Part shown: one piece after another, positions 16,171-24,417 of the stretch
Numbering within the stretch: the stretch's first letter is position 1
Layout: every line of letters begins with the position of its first letter
Assembly: GCA_014385265.1 (NCBI GenBank)
Contig: JACRTJ010000007.1
Location: forward strand, 1-52,077
Origin: Enterocloster hominis (ex Liu et al. 2021)
GTDB taxonomy: Bacteria; Bacillota; Clostridia; Lachnospirales; Lachnospiraceae
Direction of reading: 5' to 3'
DNA length: 52,077 bases
The notes under the pieces: model-generated
Databases searched by the model: none
Seen by the model: the letters and a program-made list of their open reading frames with translations, nothing else
Told to the model about the DNA's origin: nothing
Position numbers and translations under genes: made by a program

Positions 16171-16932
16171 ATGATTCCCAAGCTGGAAGTCAGTCATTTA
16201 TGCTATTCCTACCATACGATGGAGGGGGAGACGGAGGCTCTTTCCGATCTGTCCTTTCAGGTGCAGACAGGAGAATTTCTGGCAGTGGTGGGGCCGTCGG
16301 GCTGTGGGAAATCCACACTGCTGTCCCTGATCTGCGGCCTTTTAAAGCCGGATTCCGGCAGGATCCTTCTGGATGGCCAGCCGGTTTTGGAAGGAGATAC
16401 CAGGATCGGCTACATGCTCCAGAAGGATCATCTTTTTGAGTGGAGGACGATACGCTCCAATGCCTGTCTGGGGCTGGAGATCCAGAAAAAGATGGATCCA
16501 GACCATGAAAAAAAGGTGGAAGAGCTTCTTAAGGCTTATGGCCTTGGAAACTTTGCCGAAGCCAGGCCCTCGGAGCTTTCCGGCGGCATGCGCCAGCGGG
16601 CGGCCCTCATACGGACCCTGGCCCTGGAGCCGGATCTTTTGCTGTTAGACGAACCATTTTCGGCCCTGGACTACCAGACCAGGCTCACGGTCTGCGACGA
16701 TATCAGCACCATCATCCGCAGCCGGAAAAAGACGGCAGTTCTTATTACACACGATCTTTCAGAGGCTGTGAGCGCAGCGGACCGGATCCTTATCCTGACC
16801 CGCCGCCCCGGCCGTATCAAAGATACCATTTCTATTACGTTTCCCAAAGAAGCGGATAGTCCATTGAAAAGAAGAAATTTTCCGGAATTTTCCGTTTATT
16901 TTAATGAGGTGTGGAAGATTCTGAAAGAATAG
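16171..16932 (+). CDS. ABC transporter ATP-binding protein (SsuB/ThiZ-like)
   Basis: A 253-residue ABC ATPase of the nitrate/sulfonate/thiamine-precursor group. Walker A GPSGCGKST, Q-loop YMLQKDHLFEW, signature LSGGMRQRAAL, Walker B LLLLDEPFSALD and switch His in LITHDLSEA are all intact. ATG 16171 has AGAGGTGG upstream. It is followed after 29 bases by a matching permease, but no binding protein gene lies next to the pair. It may share a binding protein encoded elsewhere, possibly the one at 1426-2457. Substrate unknown. Confidence 0.9.
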   Translation: MIPKLEVSHLCYSYHTMEGETEALSDLSFQVQTGEFLAVVGPSGCGKSTLLSLICGLLKPDSGRILLDGQPVLEGDTRIGYMLQKDHLFEWRTIRSNACLGLEIQKKMDPDHEKKVEELLKAYGLGNFAEARPSELSGGMRQRAALIRTLALEPDLLLLDEPFSALDYQTRLTVCDDISTIIRSRKKTAVLITHDLSEAVSAADRILILTRRPGRIKDTISITFPKEADSPLKRRNFPEFSVYFNEVWKILKE

Positions 16933-16961
16933 GAACGATCCCAGTGATTTGGAGGTGTCTC

Positions 16962-17756
16962 ATGAAAACGCATGAAACCCTGGCCCAGCAGGAATTTGTG
17001 GCAAGACAGCTGCGCCGCCGCCAGATGGTGGTCCTGGCCCGGCTCTTTCTTTTCCTTTCGGTCCTGGTCCTCTGGGAGGCCTGCGCCAGGACCGGTGTGA
17101 TCAATGCTTTTATTTTCAGCTCTCCATCCCGCATCGTCCGCTGTTTTTTCTCCATGGTGCTGGATGGAAGCATTTTTTTACACACCGGAGTCACCATCCT
17201 GGAGACTCTGGTGAGTTTTTTCTTTGTAACTGCGGTGGGGATCCTTGGGGCCGTGGCCCTCTGGTCCAGTAAAAGCCTGGCAGAGATCCTGGATCCCTAT
17301 CTGGTGATGTTAAACAGCCTCCCCAAATCGGCCCTGGCCCCGATCCTCATTGTCTGGCTGGGGAGCAGCATGAGGACTATTGTGGCGGCCGCCGTTTCGG
17401 TGGCCGTATTCGGCTCTATTTTAACGCTCCACAACGGATTTATGTCCATGGACCCGGACCAGGCCCGTCTGATCCGATCCCTGGGGGGAGGGAAGAGGGA
17501 GATCCTGTTTAAGGTCCTTCTTCCCGGATCTGTCCCTCTGATCATCAGCAATATGAAGGTAAACGTGGGGCTCTGCCTGGTGGGAGTGATCATCGGAGAG
17601 TTTCTGGCGGCCCGGCTTGGGCTGGGATATCTGATCATTTATGGGAGCCAGGTATTTAAACTGGACCTGGTACTCATGTCCATTGTGATCCTCTGTATCC
17701 TGGCAGCCCTTATGTACCAGGGGATCGCCCTGGCGGAGCGGCGGGCAGAAAGATAA
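16962..17756 (+). CDS. ABC transporter permease (SsuC/ThiX-like)
   Basis: A 264-residue inner-membrane permease with about six membrane segments, starting VVLARLFLFLSVLVLWEAC. The EAA loop reads ARLIRSLGGGKREILFKVLLPGS (key residues LGGG and LLPGS), then IGEFLAARLGLGYLI. GGAGGTG precedes ATG 16962; the frame stays open upstream through the end of the ATPase gene but that part is not family sequence. It forms a transporter core with the ATPase upstream. It is followed by a terminator, so the operon lacks a binding-protein gene. Confidence 0.9.
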   Translation: MKTHETLAQQEFVARQLRRRQMVVLARLFLFLSVLVLWEACARTGVINAFIFSSPSRIVRCFFSMVLDGSIFLHTGVTILETLVSFFFVTAVGILGAVALWSSKSLAEILDPYLVMLNSLPKSALAPILIVWLGSSMRTIVAAAVSVAVFGSILTLHNGFMSMDPDQARLIRSLGGGKREILFKVLLPGSVPLIISNMKVNVGLCLVGVIIGEFLAARLGLGYLIIYGSQVFKLDLVLMSIVILCILAALMYQGIALAERRAER

Positions 17757-17764
17757 AAGATCAG

Positions 17765-17809
17765 CCCCGGCGGCACCCGTTCTGTGAAGAATGGGCCCGC
17801 CGGGGTTTT
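17765..17809 (+). terminator. Intrinsic terminator of the ATPase-permease pair
   Basis: CCCCGGCGG (17765-17773) pairs with CCGCCGGGG (17797-17805), followed by TTTT. Confidence 0.85.
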
Positions 17810-18001
17810 GACAGTCTGTCTGCCAGCACATGTTTCCAACAGGTATAAATCCAGAATGTTTCTGAGTAAATAGTGGGAGAACTGTATATTAAAGGCGGAT
17901 GGTATCGAATCATTGATATCGACGGTTGAAAACACCATGTGCTAAGCCGCATGTATGATGGCTTGGAAGATGTTAGTTCGTCACCGTCCTTTCGGTTGCA
18001 G

Positions 18002-18697
18002 CTATAAGAAAGCCGGGGGTATTTTTTGTAAATGAATGGAGTCAGCAGAGTTCTCAAAAATCAAGTGAAAAGCGGATTTCTTTGATTCCTCAATGTGCAG
18101 CACCATTTTCTCTGCGGCTTTCTCCCAATTCCCCTGGAGGCAAGGGACGATGATGGCAAGATGCTCCCGGAAGGTTTCTTCCAGGCGATTATTGGAAACA
18201 TTTCCCGTCATGTATCGGAGTCTGGTATCCTGGGCGTGAATGAGGCGGTAGGACCGGTGTATATAGATGTTAGGACAGGTTTCAATAATCATTAAGTGGA
18301 AACGGGAATCCAGATCGTAAAAATAGTCATTGTTCTGAAAACATTCAGTATCTGAATTTTTGTGTGAGAAAATATGATAAAACTCGGTTAGTGATTCCTG
18401 GGGGAGAAGGGTCCCGTAATTCAGGAGAGCATAAGGCTCATAAAGCAGTCTCATTTCATATATCATATTTATTTCTCTGACAGAAAGTGGTGTAACCATA
18501 ATTCCACGCTTGGATCGGATCTGAATCAGGCCCTCCTGTTCCAGGCGGCTTAGAGCGTCCCGGACCGGGGTCCGGCTTAGATTCATATCTTCAGTTAACA
18601 TCTCTTCGTTTAAAAAAGCGCCTGGTGCATATTCGCAGGTAATGATTTTCTGGCGGATATGGTGATAGGCCAATGTCTTTAAATTGGTTTTTGGCAT
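18002..18697 (-). CDS. GntR-family transcriptional regulator (FCD/FadR subgroup)
   Basis: A 231-residue regulator. The N-terminal winged helix reads AYHHIRQKIITCEYAPGAFL then LSRTPVRDALSRLEQEGLI, the standard GntR pattern. Residues 80-220 form an all-helical FCD-type effector domain with Asp/His positions (DLDSRFHLMIIE and REHLAII) that in this class often bind a metal and a carboxylate ligand. It is divergent from the pepD-DUF3798-ABC operon and shares its intergenic region, so it most likely controls that operon and itself. The ligand is unknown; a peptide or amino-acid product is an inference. Confidence 0.9.
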   Translation of the reverse strand: MPKTNLKTLAYHHIRQKIITCEYAPGAFLNEEMLTEDMNLSRTPVRDALSRLEQEGLIQIRSKRGIMVTPLSVREINMIYEMRLLYEPYALLNYGTLLPQESLTEFYHIFSHKNSDTECFQNNDYFYDLDSRFHLMIIETCPNIYIHRSYRLIHAQDTRLRYMTGNVSNNRLEETFREHLAIIVPCLQGNWEKAAEKMVLHIEESKKSAFHLIFENSADSIHLQKIPPAFL

Positions 18698-18716
18698 ATG
18701 TTTTTACTTCCCTGTG

Positions 18717-18726
18717 TGTTGTATAC
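18717..18726 (-). promoter_or_regulatory. Candidate GntR operator, copy 1
   Basis: TGTTGTATAC as read on the plus strand, just downstream of the -10 box of the GntR gene. The inverted form ATATACAACA lies at 18896-18905, just downstream of the -10 box of the divergent operon. The symmetric placement supports a shared operator. Confidence 0.45.
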
Positions 18727-18732
18727 GATAAA

Positions 18733-18761
18733 ATCTTAGCATATTTTTGAGGTGGTTGCAA
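18733..18761 (-). promoter_or_regulatory. Promoter of the GntR gene
   Basis: On the minus strand, TTGCAA (18756-18761) and TAAGAT (18733-18738) with a 17-base spacer. Confidence 0.65.
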
Positions 18762-18861
18762 TATTTTGGCGGAGAAAATCGAGTTTTAGTCAAAATTGAT
18801 AAAAAATTATAATAAAATTCTATAATCATACACAAAAATATGGTTAGTACACATATTTGCA

Positions 18862-18890
18862 TTGACATAATGTCGTAATATGTCTATAAT
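18862..18890 (+). promoter_or_regulatory. Consensus promoter of the pepD-DUF3798-ABC operon
   Basis: Full consensus TTGACA (18862-18867) and TATAAT (18885-18890) with a 17-base spacer. Such a strong promoter implies that tight repression is needed, in line with the divergent GntR gene. Confidence 0.88.
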
Positions 18891-18930
18891 CTGATATATA
18901 CAACAATGAATACAAGATGAAATATATCAG
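18891..18930 (+). promoter_or_regulatory. Inverted repeat and candidate GntR operator after the promoter
   Basis: CTGATATAT (18891-18899) and ATATATCAG (18922-18930) form a perfect 9-base inverted repeat with a 22-base gap, starting directly after the -10 box. ATATACAACA (18896-18905) lies within it. Confidence 0.5.
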
Positions 18931-18973
18931 ACAAAATAAAGGGTAAAGAGTGAAGCAGGAAAGGAGAAATTAT

Positions 18974-20437
18974 ATGGCAACAGCGAAGTGTCTGGAAGGC
19001 TTAGAACCAAAGCGTGTATTTGAAGTATTCAGTGAATTGAGCGAGATTCCCCATGGTTCAAAAAACGAGAAGGCGATCAGTGATTATATCTACACATTCT
19101 GTAAAAAACTGGGGCTGGAAACCTATCAGGATAAAACCAATAATCTTATTATTAAGAAACCAGCTACTTCTGGATATGAAAATGCTCCTACTGTAGTCCT
19201 TCAGGCTCATTTGGATATGGTCTGTGAAAAAAATGCCGATACAGTTCATGATTTCAAAAAGGATCCTATTCGGATTATGCGGGATGGGGATCGTATTTAT
19301 GCAGATGGAACTACGTTAGGCGCAGATAATGCCACGGGTCTTGCTTTTGCTATGTGTGTTCTGGAATCAAAGGAGATTCCCCATCCAGCATTAGAGGTTG
19401 TTTTTACTGCTGATGAGGAAGCAGGAATGAGTGGGATAAAAGCTCTTGATTTTTCCAGAATAAAAGGAAGAGTGATTCTTAACCTGGATTGCAGTGATGA
19501 AGGAATCGTAGTGGGTTGCGCGGGGTCCTCTGTGGTCCGGATGAAATTGAAAGCAGCTAGAGGGCCATTGAAAGATAGTATGGTGTGTATGAAATTAAAG
19601 ATTCGCGGTTTGAAAGGCGGGCACAGTGGATTGGATATCACGAAGGAAAGGGGAAACGCCAATGTGATTATAACAAGAATTCTTGTGGACGCAGAAAATG
19701 AACTGGGAGCTCAGCTTTCATGGATTTCCGGTGGACTTCAGACCAATGCAATTTGTCGCGAGGCTGAAGCTGTTGTGGCTGTCGAGGAAAAAAAGAGGAA
19801 TGAATGGAAAGTACTCATTGAGAGATGGGAAAATATATTAAAAAAGGAATTTAAGGTAAGTGATCCGGAAGTTACAGTTATTTCTGAGGAAGTAGGAAAT
19901 GCAGACGATTGCTTTGATCAGGCAGGAACGGAGAGAGTGCTTGACTTTTTGATGAATATTGATAGTGGATTAATTGCAATGAACATGGAAGTTCCTGGTG
20001 TTGCAGAAACAAGTGGCAATGTTGGGACCATATCAACAGAAGGGGAGGAGATTACTGTCCGGGTTAATTATCGAAGTGGTTTGGAAAGTAAGAAGCGGTA
20101 CATAGTGGAAAAGAATAGGCGTCTTGCAAGGGCTTTCGGTGCGGATTTTTTAGTGGAATCTGATTCTCCAGAGTGGGAGTACAAAGCTGATAACCGTTTA
20201 AGCAGTTTGGTTCAGAAAGTTTTTGAAAAACGATATGGAAAGAAAATGGTAGTAGAGGTATCTCATGGTGGAAATGAATGTGGAACATTTTTTAAACAGT
20301 TTCCAGATGCAGATATCGTATGCTCCGGCACACAGATTACCGGAGCCCATACGCCAAAAGAAAGCGTTATGGTGAGTACTATCCAGAAGGAATGGGAAAT
20401 GCTTTGCCTCACTTTAAAGGAAATGCTTGAATATTAA
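18974..20437 (+). CDS. pepD: Aminoacyl-histidine dipeptidase / M20C peptidase (PepD)
   Basis: A 487-residue cytosolic metallopeptidase of family M20C, which splits Xaa-His and other dipeptides. Metal-site motifs are complete: VLQAHLDMVCE, TTLGADNATGLA, FTADEEAGMSG with the catalytic Glu pair, NLDCSDEG, and the C-terminal GAHTPKESV. A dimerisation/lid domain lies in the middle (KGGHSGLDITKERGNA). AAGGAG precedes ATG 18974. First gene of the GntR-controlled operon, 70 bases before the DUF3798 lipoprotein. Its presence implies that the transported compound is a dipeptide or similar amide split after uptake. Codons are more AT-rich than in the genes on either side. Confidence 0.93.
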   Translation: MATAKCLEGLEPKRVFEVFSELSEIPHGSKNEKAISDYIYTFCKKLGLETYQDKTNNLIIKKPATSGYENAPTVVLQAHLDMVCEKNADTVHDFKKDPIRIMRDGDRIYADGTTLGADNATGLAFAMCVLESKEIPHPALEVVFTADEEAGMSGIKALDFSRIKGRVILNLDCSDEGIVVGCAGSSVVRMKLKAARGPLKDSMVCMKLKIRGLKGGHSGLDITKERGNANVIITRILVDAENELGAQLSWISGGLQTNAICREAEAVVAVEEKKRNEWKVLIERWENILKKEFKVSDPEVTVISEEVGNADDCFDQAGTERVLDFLMNIDSGLIAMNMEVPGVAETSGNVGTISTEGEEITVRVNYRSGLESKKRYIVEKNRRLARAFGADFLVESDSPEWEYKADNRLSSLVQKVFEKRYGKKMVVEVSHGGNECGTFFKQFPDADIVCSGTQITGAHTPKESVMVSTIQKEWEMLCLTLKEMLEY

Positions 20438-20507
20438 AACAATGAAATGGGGTTCCATTTTCATAGGAATAAAATAATTTAATGTATAATTAAAAGGAGG
20501 AAAAACA

Positions 20508-21695
20508 ATGAGAAAGAGGTTGGCAGTAATGTTGGCGGCAGTAATGGCGGTATCTCTGGCAGGCTGTGGAAGCACTCCGAAAGAAAGCAGTACAGAGGCA
20601 GCTGGAGCTTCGGAAACTCAGGCAGAGAGCGTAGCGACAGAAGGAGAGGAGAATTTTAAAATTGGTATTTTAACTTCTACCGTATCCCAGGCAGAGGAGG
20701 AATACCGGGCCGCAGAGTCTGTGAAGGAAAAATATGGAGACCGTATTATCCACCAGACTTTTCCGGATAAAGCGTCCAGTGAACAGGAGACCACTATTTC
20801 AATCGCTCTTTCCATGGCAGCAGATCCTGATGTAAAAGCAATTATCTGTAATACGGCGATGGAAGGTACGGCAGCTGCAATGGAAAAGGTACGGGAAAAG
20901 CGGCCAGACATTTTGCTTCTGGCAGGCGTACCCAATGAGGCACCAGATGTGATCTGTGCTGCAGCGGATTTAGTATTTCATCCAGATGTGGCAGAGATGG
21001 GTACTATGGTGGCAGAGGCCGCAGCAGAAATGGGAGCAACAACAGTAGTCCACTACTCTTTCCCGCGCCATATGGCTCAGCCACTAAATATTGCAAGACA
21101 TGATAATATGAAGGCAAAGTGTGAGGAGCTGGGACTGACTTTTGTTGATGGAACTTCTCCAGATCCCCAGGGTGACGCAGGAATTGCTGCAACACAGCAG
21201 TATATATTAGAGGATGTGCCGCGTAAGGTGGCAGAGTATGGCGAGAATACGGCTTTCTTTGGAACTAATGCAGGGCAGCAGGAACCTATGTGTAAAGCTG
21301 TTTTTGAGTCCAAAGCAATTTATCCCCTTCCAGATAATCCAAGCGTTTTTTACGCTTTCCCGGGGGCTTTAGGGATTGAAGTTCCAGAAGATAAAAAGGG
21401 CGACGTTTCCTTCATGCAGGAGCAGATCAGCACAAAGCTTGCAGAGAATGATATGAGCGGCCGGATGGGCGCATGGAGCGCACCGATGCACACTATGTTC
21501 ATTGAAGGGGCAGTAGAATATGCAATGGAATATTGCAACGGCGAGTTTACGGAACGGGCAGATCTGGATAAATTTACAGAAATTTTTTCCGAATTTGCAG
21601 GCGGAGATGTCAGTGTACGCAAATATACTGATATTGAAACAGGAACCAGCTATGATAATTTCTTTGTCGTATTAGGAAAGTTCATTCAGCTGTAA
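20508..21695 (+). CDS. DUF3798 periplasmic-binding-like lipoprotein
   Basis: A 395-residue secreted lipoprotein: signal peptide with lipobox SLAGC (Cys20), a Ser/Thr/Glu-rich linker to about residue 48, then the DUF3798 domain. Family motifs include KIGILTSTVSQAEEEYRAAE, VHYSFPRHM, DPQGDAGIAATQQYI, and NTAFFGTNAGQQEP. The fold is probably that of sugar- or BMP-type binding proteins, which fits the RbsA-like ATPase and two permeases that follow. No ligand is established for DUF3798. The upstream dipeptidase suggests a peptide-like one. AAAGGAGG precedes the start. Confidence 0.9.
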   Translation: MRKRLAVMLAAVMAVSLAGCGSTPKESSTEAAGASETQAESVATEGEENFKIGILTSTVSQAEEEYRAAESVKEKYGDRIIHQTFPDKASSEQETTISIALSMAADPDVKAIICNTAMEGTAAAMEKVREKRPDILLLAGVPNEAPDVICAAADLVFHPDVAEMGTMVAEAAAEMGATTVVHYSFPRHMAQPLNIARHDNMKAKCEELGLTFVDGTSPDPQGDAGIAATQQYILEDVPRKVAEYGENTAFFGTNAGQQEPMCKAVFESKAIYPLPDNPSVFYAFPGALGIEVPEDKKGDVSFMQEQISTKLAENDMSGRMGAWSAPMHTMFIEGAVEYAMEYCNGEFTERADLDKFTEIFSEFAGGDVSVRKYTDIETGTSYDNFFVVLGKFIQL

Positions 21696-21705
21696 AAAGA
21701 AAATG

Positions 21706-21750
21706 GGAAAGGGATTAGACGCCGCTAAACTGCGGCATCTAATCTTTTCC
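21706..21750 (+). promoter_or_regulatory. Intercistronic hairpin after the DUF3798 gene
   Basis: GGAAAGGGATTAGACGCCGC (21706-21725) pairs with 21732-21750 (GCGGCATCTAATCTTTTCC), a long stem with few mismatches. It is not followed by a clear T run, so it is more likely an RNA-stabilising or partial-termination element that favours the binding protein over the ATPase and permeases. Confidence 0.65.
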
Positions 21751-21791
21751 TTGCTACAATGGAAAATAACAAAATAGAAAGAGGGGTAAAT

Positions 21792-23396
21792 ATGTCCAGT
21801 CAGGCTCTCCTTCATTTTAAAAATATAAAAAAAAGTTTTTCTGGAAATGTGGTATTGGATGGGGTCAATTTTGAGATTTATCCGGGACAGGTGGTAGCTC
21901 TTGCCGGTGAAAACGGTGCGGGAAAATCCACTCTGATGAATATTCTCTTTGGAATGAGCGTGATTCACGACACCGGAGGATATGAAGGAGAGATTATCTT
22001 TGAAGGAAAAAATGTGCAGATCCAATCTCCCCAGGAAGCGATGGCTTTGGGGATCGGGATGGTCCATCAGGAATTTATGCTGCTTCCAGGATTTACTGTT
22101 GCGAGAAATATTAAATTAAATCGTGAAAACCTGGTTCCATCCGTGGTCAGCAGGATTGCTGGAAAGAATTACGAATTATTGGATCAGGGAGCTATTATTG
22201 GCGATGCGAAAAAGGCTCTTAAACGTTTGGGAATGGAGATAAATCCCCAGACGACCGTGGATAAACTTCCTGTAGGCCATATGCAGTTTGTGGAGATTGC
22301 CAGAGAAATCGATAAAAAAAATTTGAAACTTCTTGTGCTTGATGAACCGACAGCAGTTCTTACAGAAAGCGAAGCAGAACGTTTTTTGGAGTGTATCAGA
22401 AAGGTTGCCGATGAGGGGATTGCGGTAATATTTATCAGCCATCGATTAGACGAGGTTATGGAACTGGCAGATTCTGTAGTGATTTTAAGAGATGGGCAGA
22501 TGGTATTTTCTGAAAAAACAGCCAATACCAATAAACATGAAATTGCTGAGTTAATGGTGGGACGAAAGCTGGAGGCAGAAAGTCTCATTAATGTAAATAG
22601 AAACCTTCCTGAAGATTATATTTTGGAGGTATCCCATTTCAAGGTAAATATGCCTGGCGAAAAGAGTAAGGACGTTTCTTTTCGTGTGAAAAGGGGAGAG
22701 ATCTTTGGAATCGGTGGGCTTGCAGGCCATGGAAAAACCAGTATTTCCAATGGAATCTTTGGTATGTATCCAGCCACAGGGACAGTAACCTATGAGGGAA
22801 AGCAACTTCAATATGGAAGAGTTGGTGAAGCTCTTAAAAAGGGAATGGCTTTTGTGTCAGAGGATAGAAAGGGTGTAGGGCTTCTTTTAGAGGAACCGAT
22901 TTCTTTAAATATGGTCTATACAGACATGCGGGTTAATCGGCACTTTTTAAAGAAGTATGTTTTCTTCAGTCAGTTCGACAGCCAAAGCTCTGGTCAGATT
23001 GTCGATGAGATGATTCGAGAGCTGGATATCCGTTGTACTGGACCAGAACAACCGGTAGGACGGCTTTCGGGGGGAAATCAGCAAAAGGTATGTGTTGCGA
23101 GAGCATTAATCACAAAACCAAAGATTTTGTTTGTATCGGAGCCTACCAGAGGTATTGATATTGGAGCTAAGCAGATTCTTTTAAATTATCTGGTAAAAAT
23201 TAATAAGGAATTGGGAATTACAATCGTAATGACTTCCAGTGAATTGAATGAATTACGGTCTGTTTGTGACCGGATTGCGATTATTGGCCAGGGAATTGTT
23301 CAGGGAATATTGAAGCCAGATTCTCCCAATGTAGACTTTGCACTTTTGATGTCGGGAGAAGGAAAGGAGAACAGCAATGACAGGAATAAAGAATAA
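21792..23396 (+). CDS. Double-domain ABC ATPase (RbsA/BmpA-transporter type)
   Basis: A 534-residue fusion of two ABC ATPase domains, as in sugar and nucleoside importers. Domain 1 (about 5-240): Walker A GENGAGKST, Walker B LLVLDEPTAVL, but the signature is reduced to LPVGHMQ. Domain 2 (about 265-520): Walker A GLAGHGKTS, signature LSGGNQQKV, Walker B-like LFVSEPTRGID. One intact and one altered site is normal in this group. The start at 21792 has AGAGGGG upstream. It overlaps the first permease gene by 20 bases. With the DUF3798 lipoprotein and two permeases it should form a complete importer. Confidence 0.93.
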   Translation: MSSQALLHFKNIKKSFSGNVVLDGVNFEIYPGQVVALAGENGAGKSTLMNILFGMSVIHDTGGYEGEIIFEGKNVQIQSPQEAMALGIGMVHQEFMLLPGFTVARNIKLNRENLVPSVVSRIAGKNYELLDQGAIIGDAKKALKRLGMEINPQTTVDKLPVGHMQFVEIAREIDKKNLKLLVLDEPTAVLTESEAERFLECIRKVADEGIAVIFISHRLDEVMELADSVVILRDGQMVFSEKTANTNKHEIAELMVGRKLEAESLINVNRNLPEDYILEVSHFKVNMPGEKSKDVSFRVKRGEIFGIGGLAGHGKTSISNGIFGMYPATGTVTYEGKQLQYGRVGEALKKGMAFVSEDRKGVGLLLEEPISLNMVYTDMRVNRHFLKKYVFFSQFDSQSSGQIVDEMIRELDIRCTGPEQPVGRLSGGNQQKVCVARALITKPKILFVSEPTRGIDIGAKQILLNYLVKINKELGITIVMTSSELNELRSVCDRIAIIGQGIVQGILKPDSPNVDFALLMSGEGKENSNDRNKE

Positions 23397-24417
23397 AATA
23401 AGTGCCTTTGGATTTCCAAGACTGATTATCATGGCTTTTCTTGGTCTTTTGATTGTTCTGATGTTTCTTATGGACATTCCGGCTCCCCTTACCTTTTCTC
23501 AGTGTATTGTACGAGTGGGAATCAATATGGTTTTAGGACTGGCAATGGTGCCGGGAATCATGGCGGGAACAGGGATGAACTTTGCTCTTCCATTGGGAAT
23601 AGAATGTGGGCTTTTGGCAGGTATGATCAGCTTGCAGTTTGATATGACGGGAGTGGGCGGTATCTTTGCAGCCATGGTCATTTCTATCCCATTCAGCATT
23701 TTGGCTGGTCTTGCGTATAGCCAGTTGATTAACCGGGTAAAAGGCAGTGAGATGATGGTATCCACCTATGTGGGATTTTCTGTGGTTGCATTAATGTGTA
23801 TTGGCTGGCTGATTCTTCCATTTAACCATCCGTCGATTGTGTGGCCCATCGGAGATGGACTCCGTACAACGATTACATTGGAGAAGTGGTATGACAGGGC
23901 TCTAAATAACTTATGGGCGTTTTCTGTTGCAGGAGTAGAGATACCAGTAGGATTGATCCTGGTAATCTCGGTGTTCAGTTTCCTTGTATGGTTATTTATG
24001 AGAAGCCGTCTTGGGCTCATGATGAAAGCAGTGGGATCAAATCCAGAATTTGCGAAGGCCAATGGTATTCATGTGGATTCCATGAGAACACTGGCAACGG
24101 TTATTTCTACAATTCTAGGTGGAATTGGAATTATCATTTATGCTCAGGGCTTTGGATTCTATCAGCTGTATAATGCGCCTCTTATGATGGCATTTCCAGC
24201 TATTGCAGCAGTTTTAATTGGTGGGGCAACACCAAGCCGGGTTACAGTCTTCCATGTGGTCTTTGGAACGATTATGTTCCAGAGCATGTTAGCAATCGCA
24301 ACACCAGTCGCCAACAGCTTGATTCCGGAGGGGAATTTATCGGAGGTTGTGCGGACCATTGTAAGCAACGGGATCATTTTGTATGCCTTATCCCGGATGC
24401 AGGGAGGGAAACGCTGA
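23377..24417 (+). CDS. ABC permease 1 of the DUF3798-linked importer
   Basis: A 346-residue membrane protein of the BPD_transp_2 type used by ribose, nucleoside and branched-chain amino-acid importers, with about 8-9 hydrophobic segments. The cytoplasmic loop SRLGLMMKAVGSNPEFAKANGI is the usual contact with the ATPase in this family (key residues AVGSNPEFAKANGI). AAAGGAG precedes ATG 23377. It overlaps the ATPase gene by 20 bases and the second permease gene by one base. Confidence 0.9.
   Translation: MTGIKNKISAFGFPRLIIMAFLGLLIVLMFLMDIPAPLTFSQCIVRVGINMVLGLAMVPGIMAGTGMNFALPLGIECGLLAGMISLQFDMTGVGGIFAAMVISIPFSILAGLAYSQLINRVKGSEMMVSTYVGFSVVALMCIGWLILPFNHPSIVWPIGDGLRTTITLEKWYDRALNNLWAFSVAGVEIPVGLILVISVFSFLVWLFMRSRLGLMMKAVGSNPEFAKANGIHVDSMRTLATVISTILGGIGIIIYAQGFGFYQLYNAPLMMAFPAIAAVLIGGATPSRVTVFHVVFGTIMFQSMLAIATPVANSLIPEGNLSEVVRTIVSNGIILYALSRMQGGKR

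Noticed and set aside
17761..18057. 98-residue open frame on the minus strand overlapping the GntR 3' end
   Set aside because: It covers a strong plus-strand terminator and has no ribosome site or family sequence.
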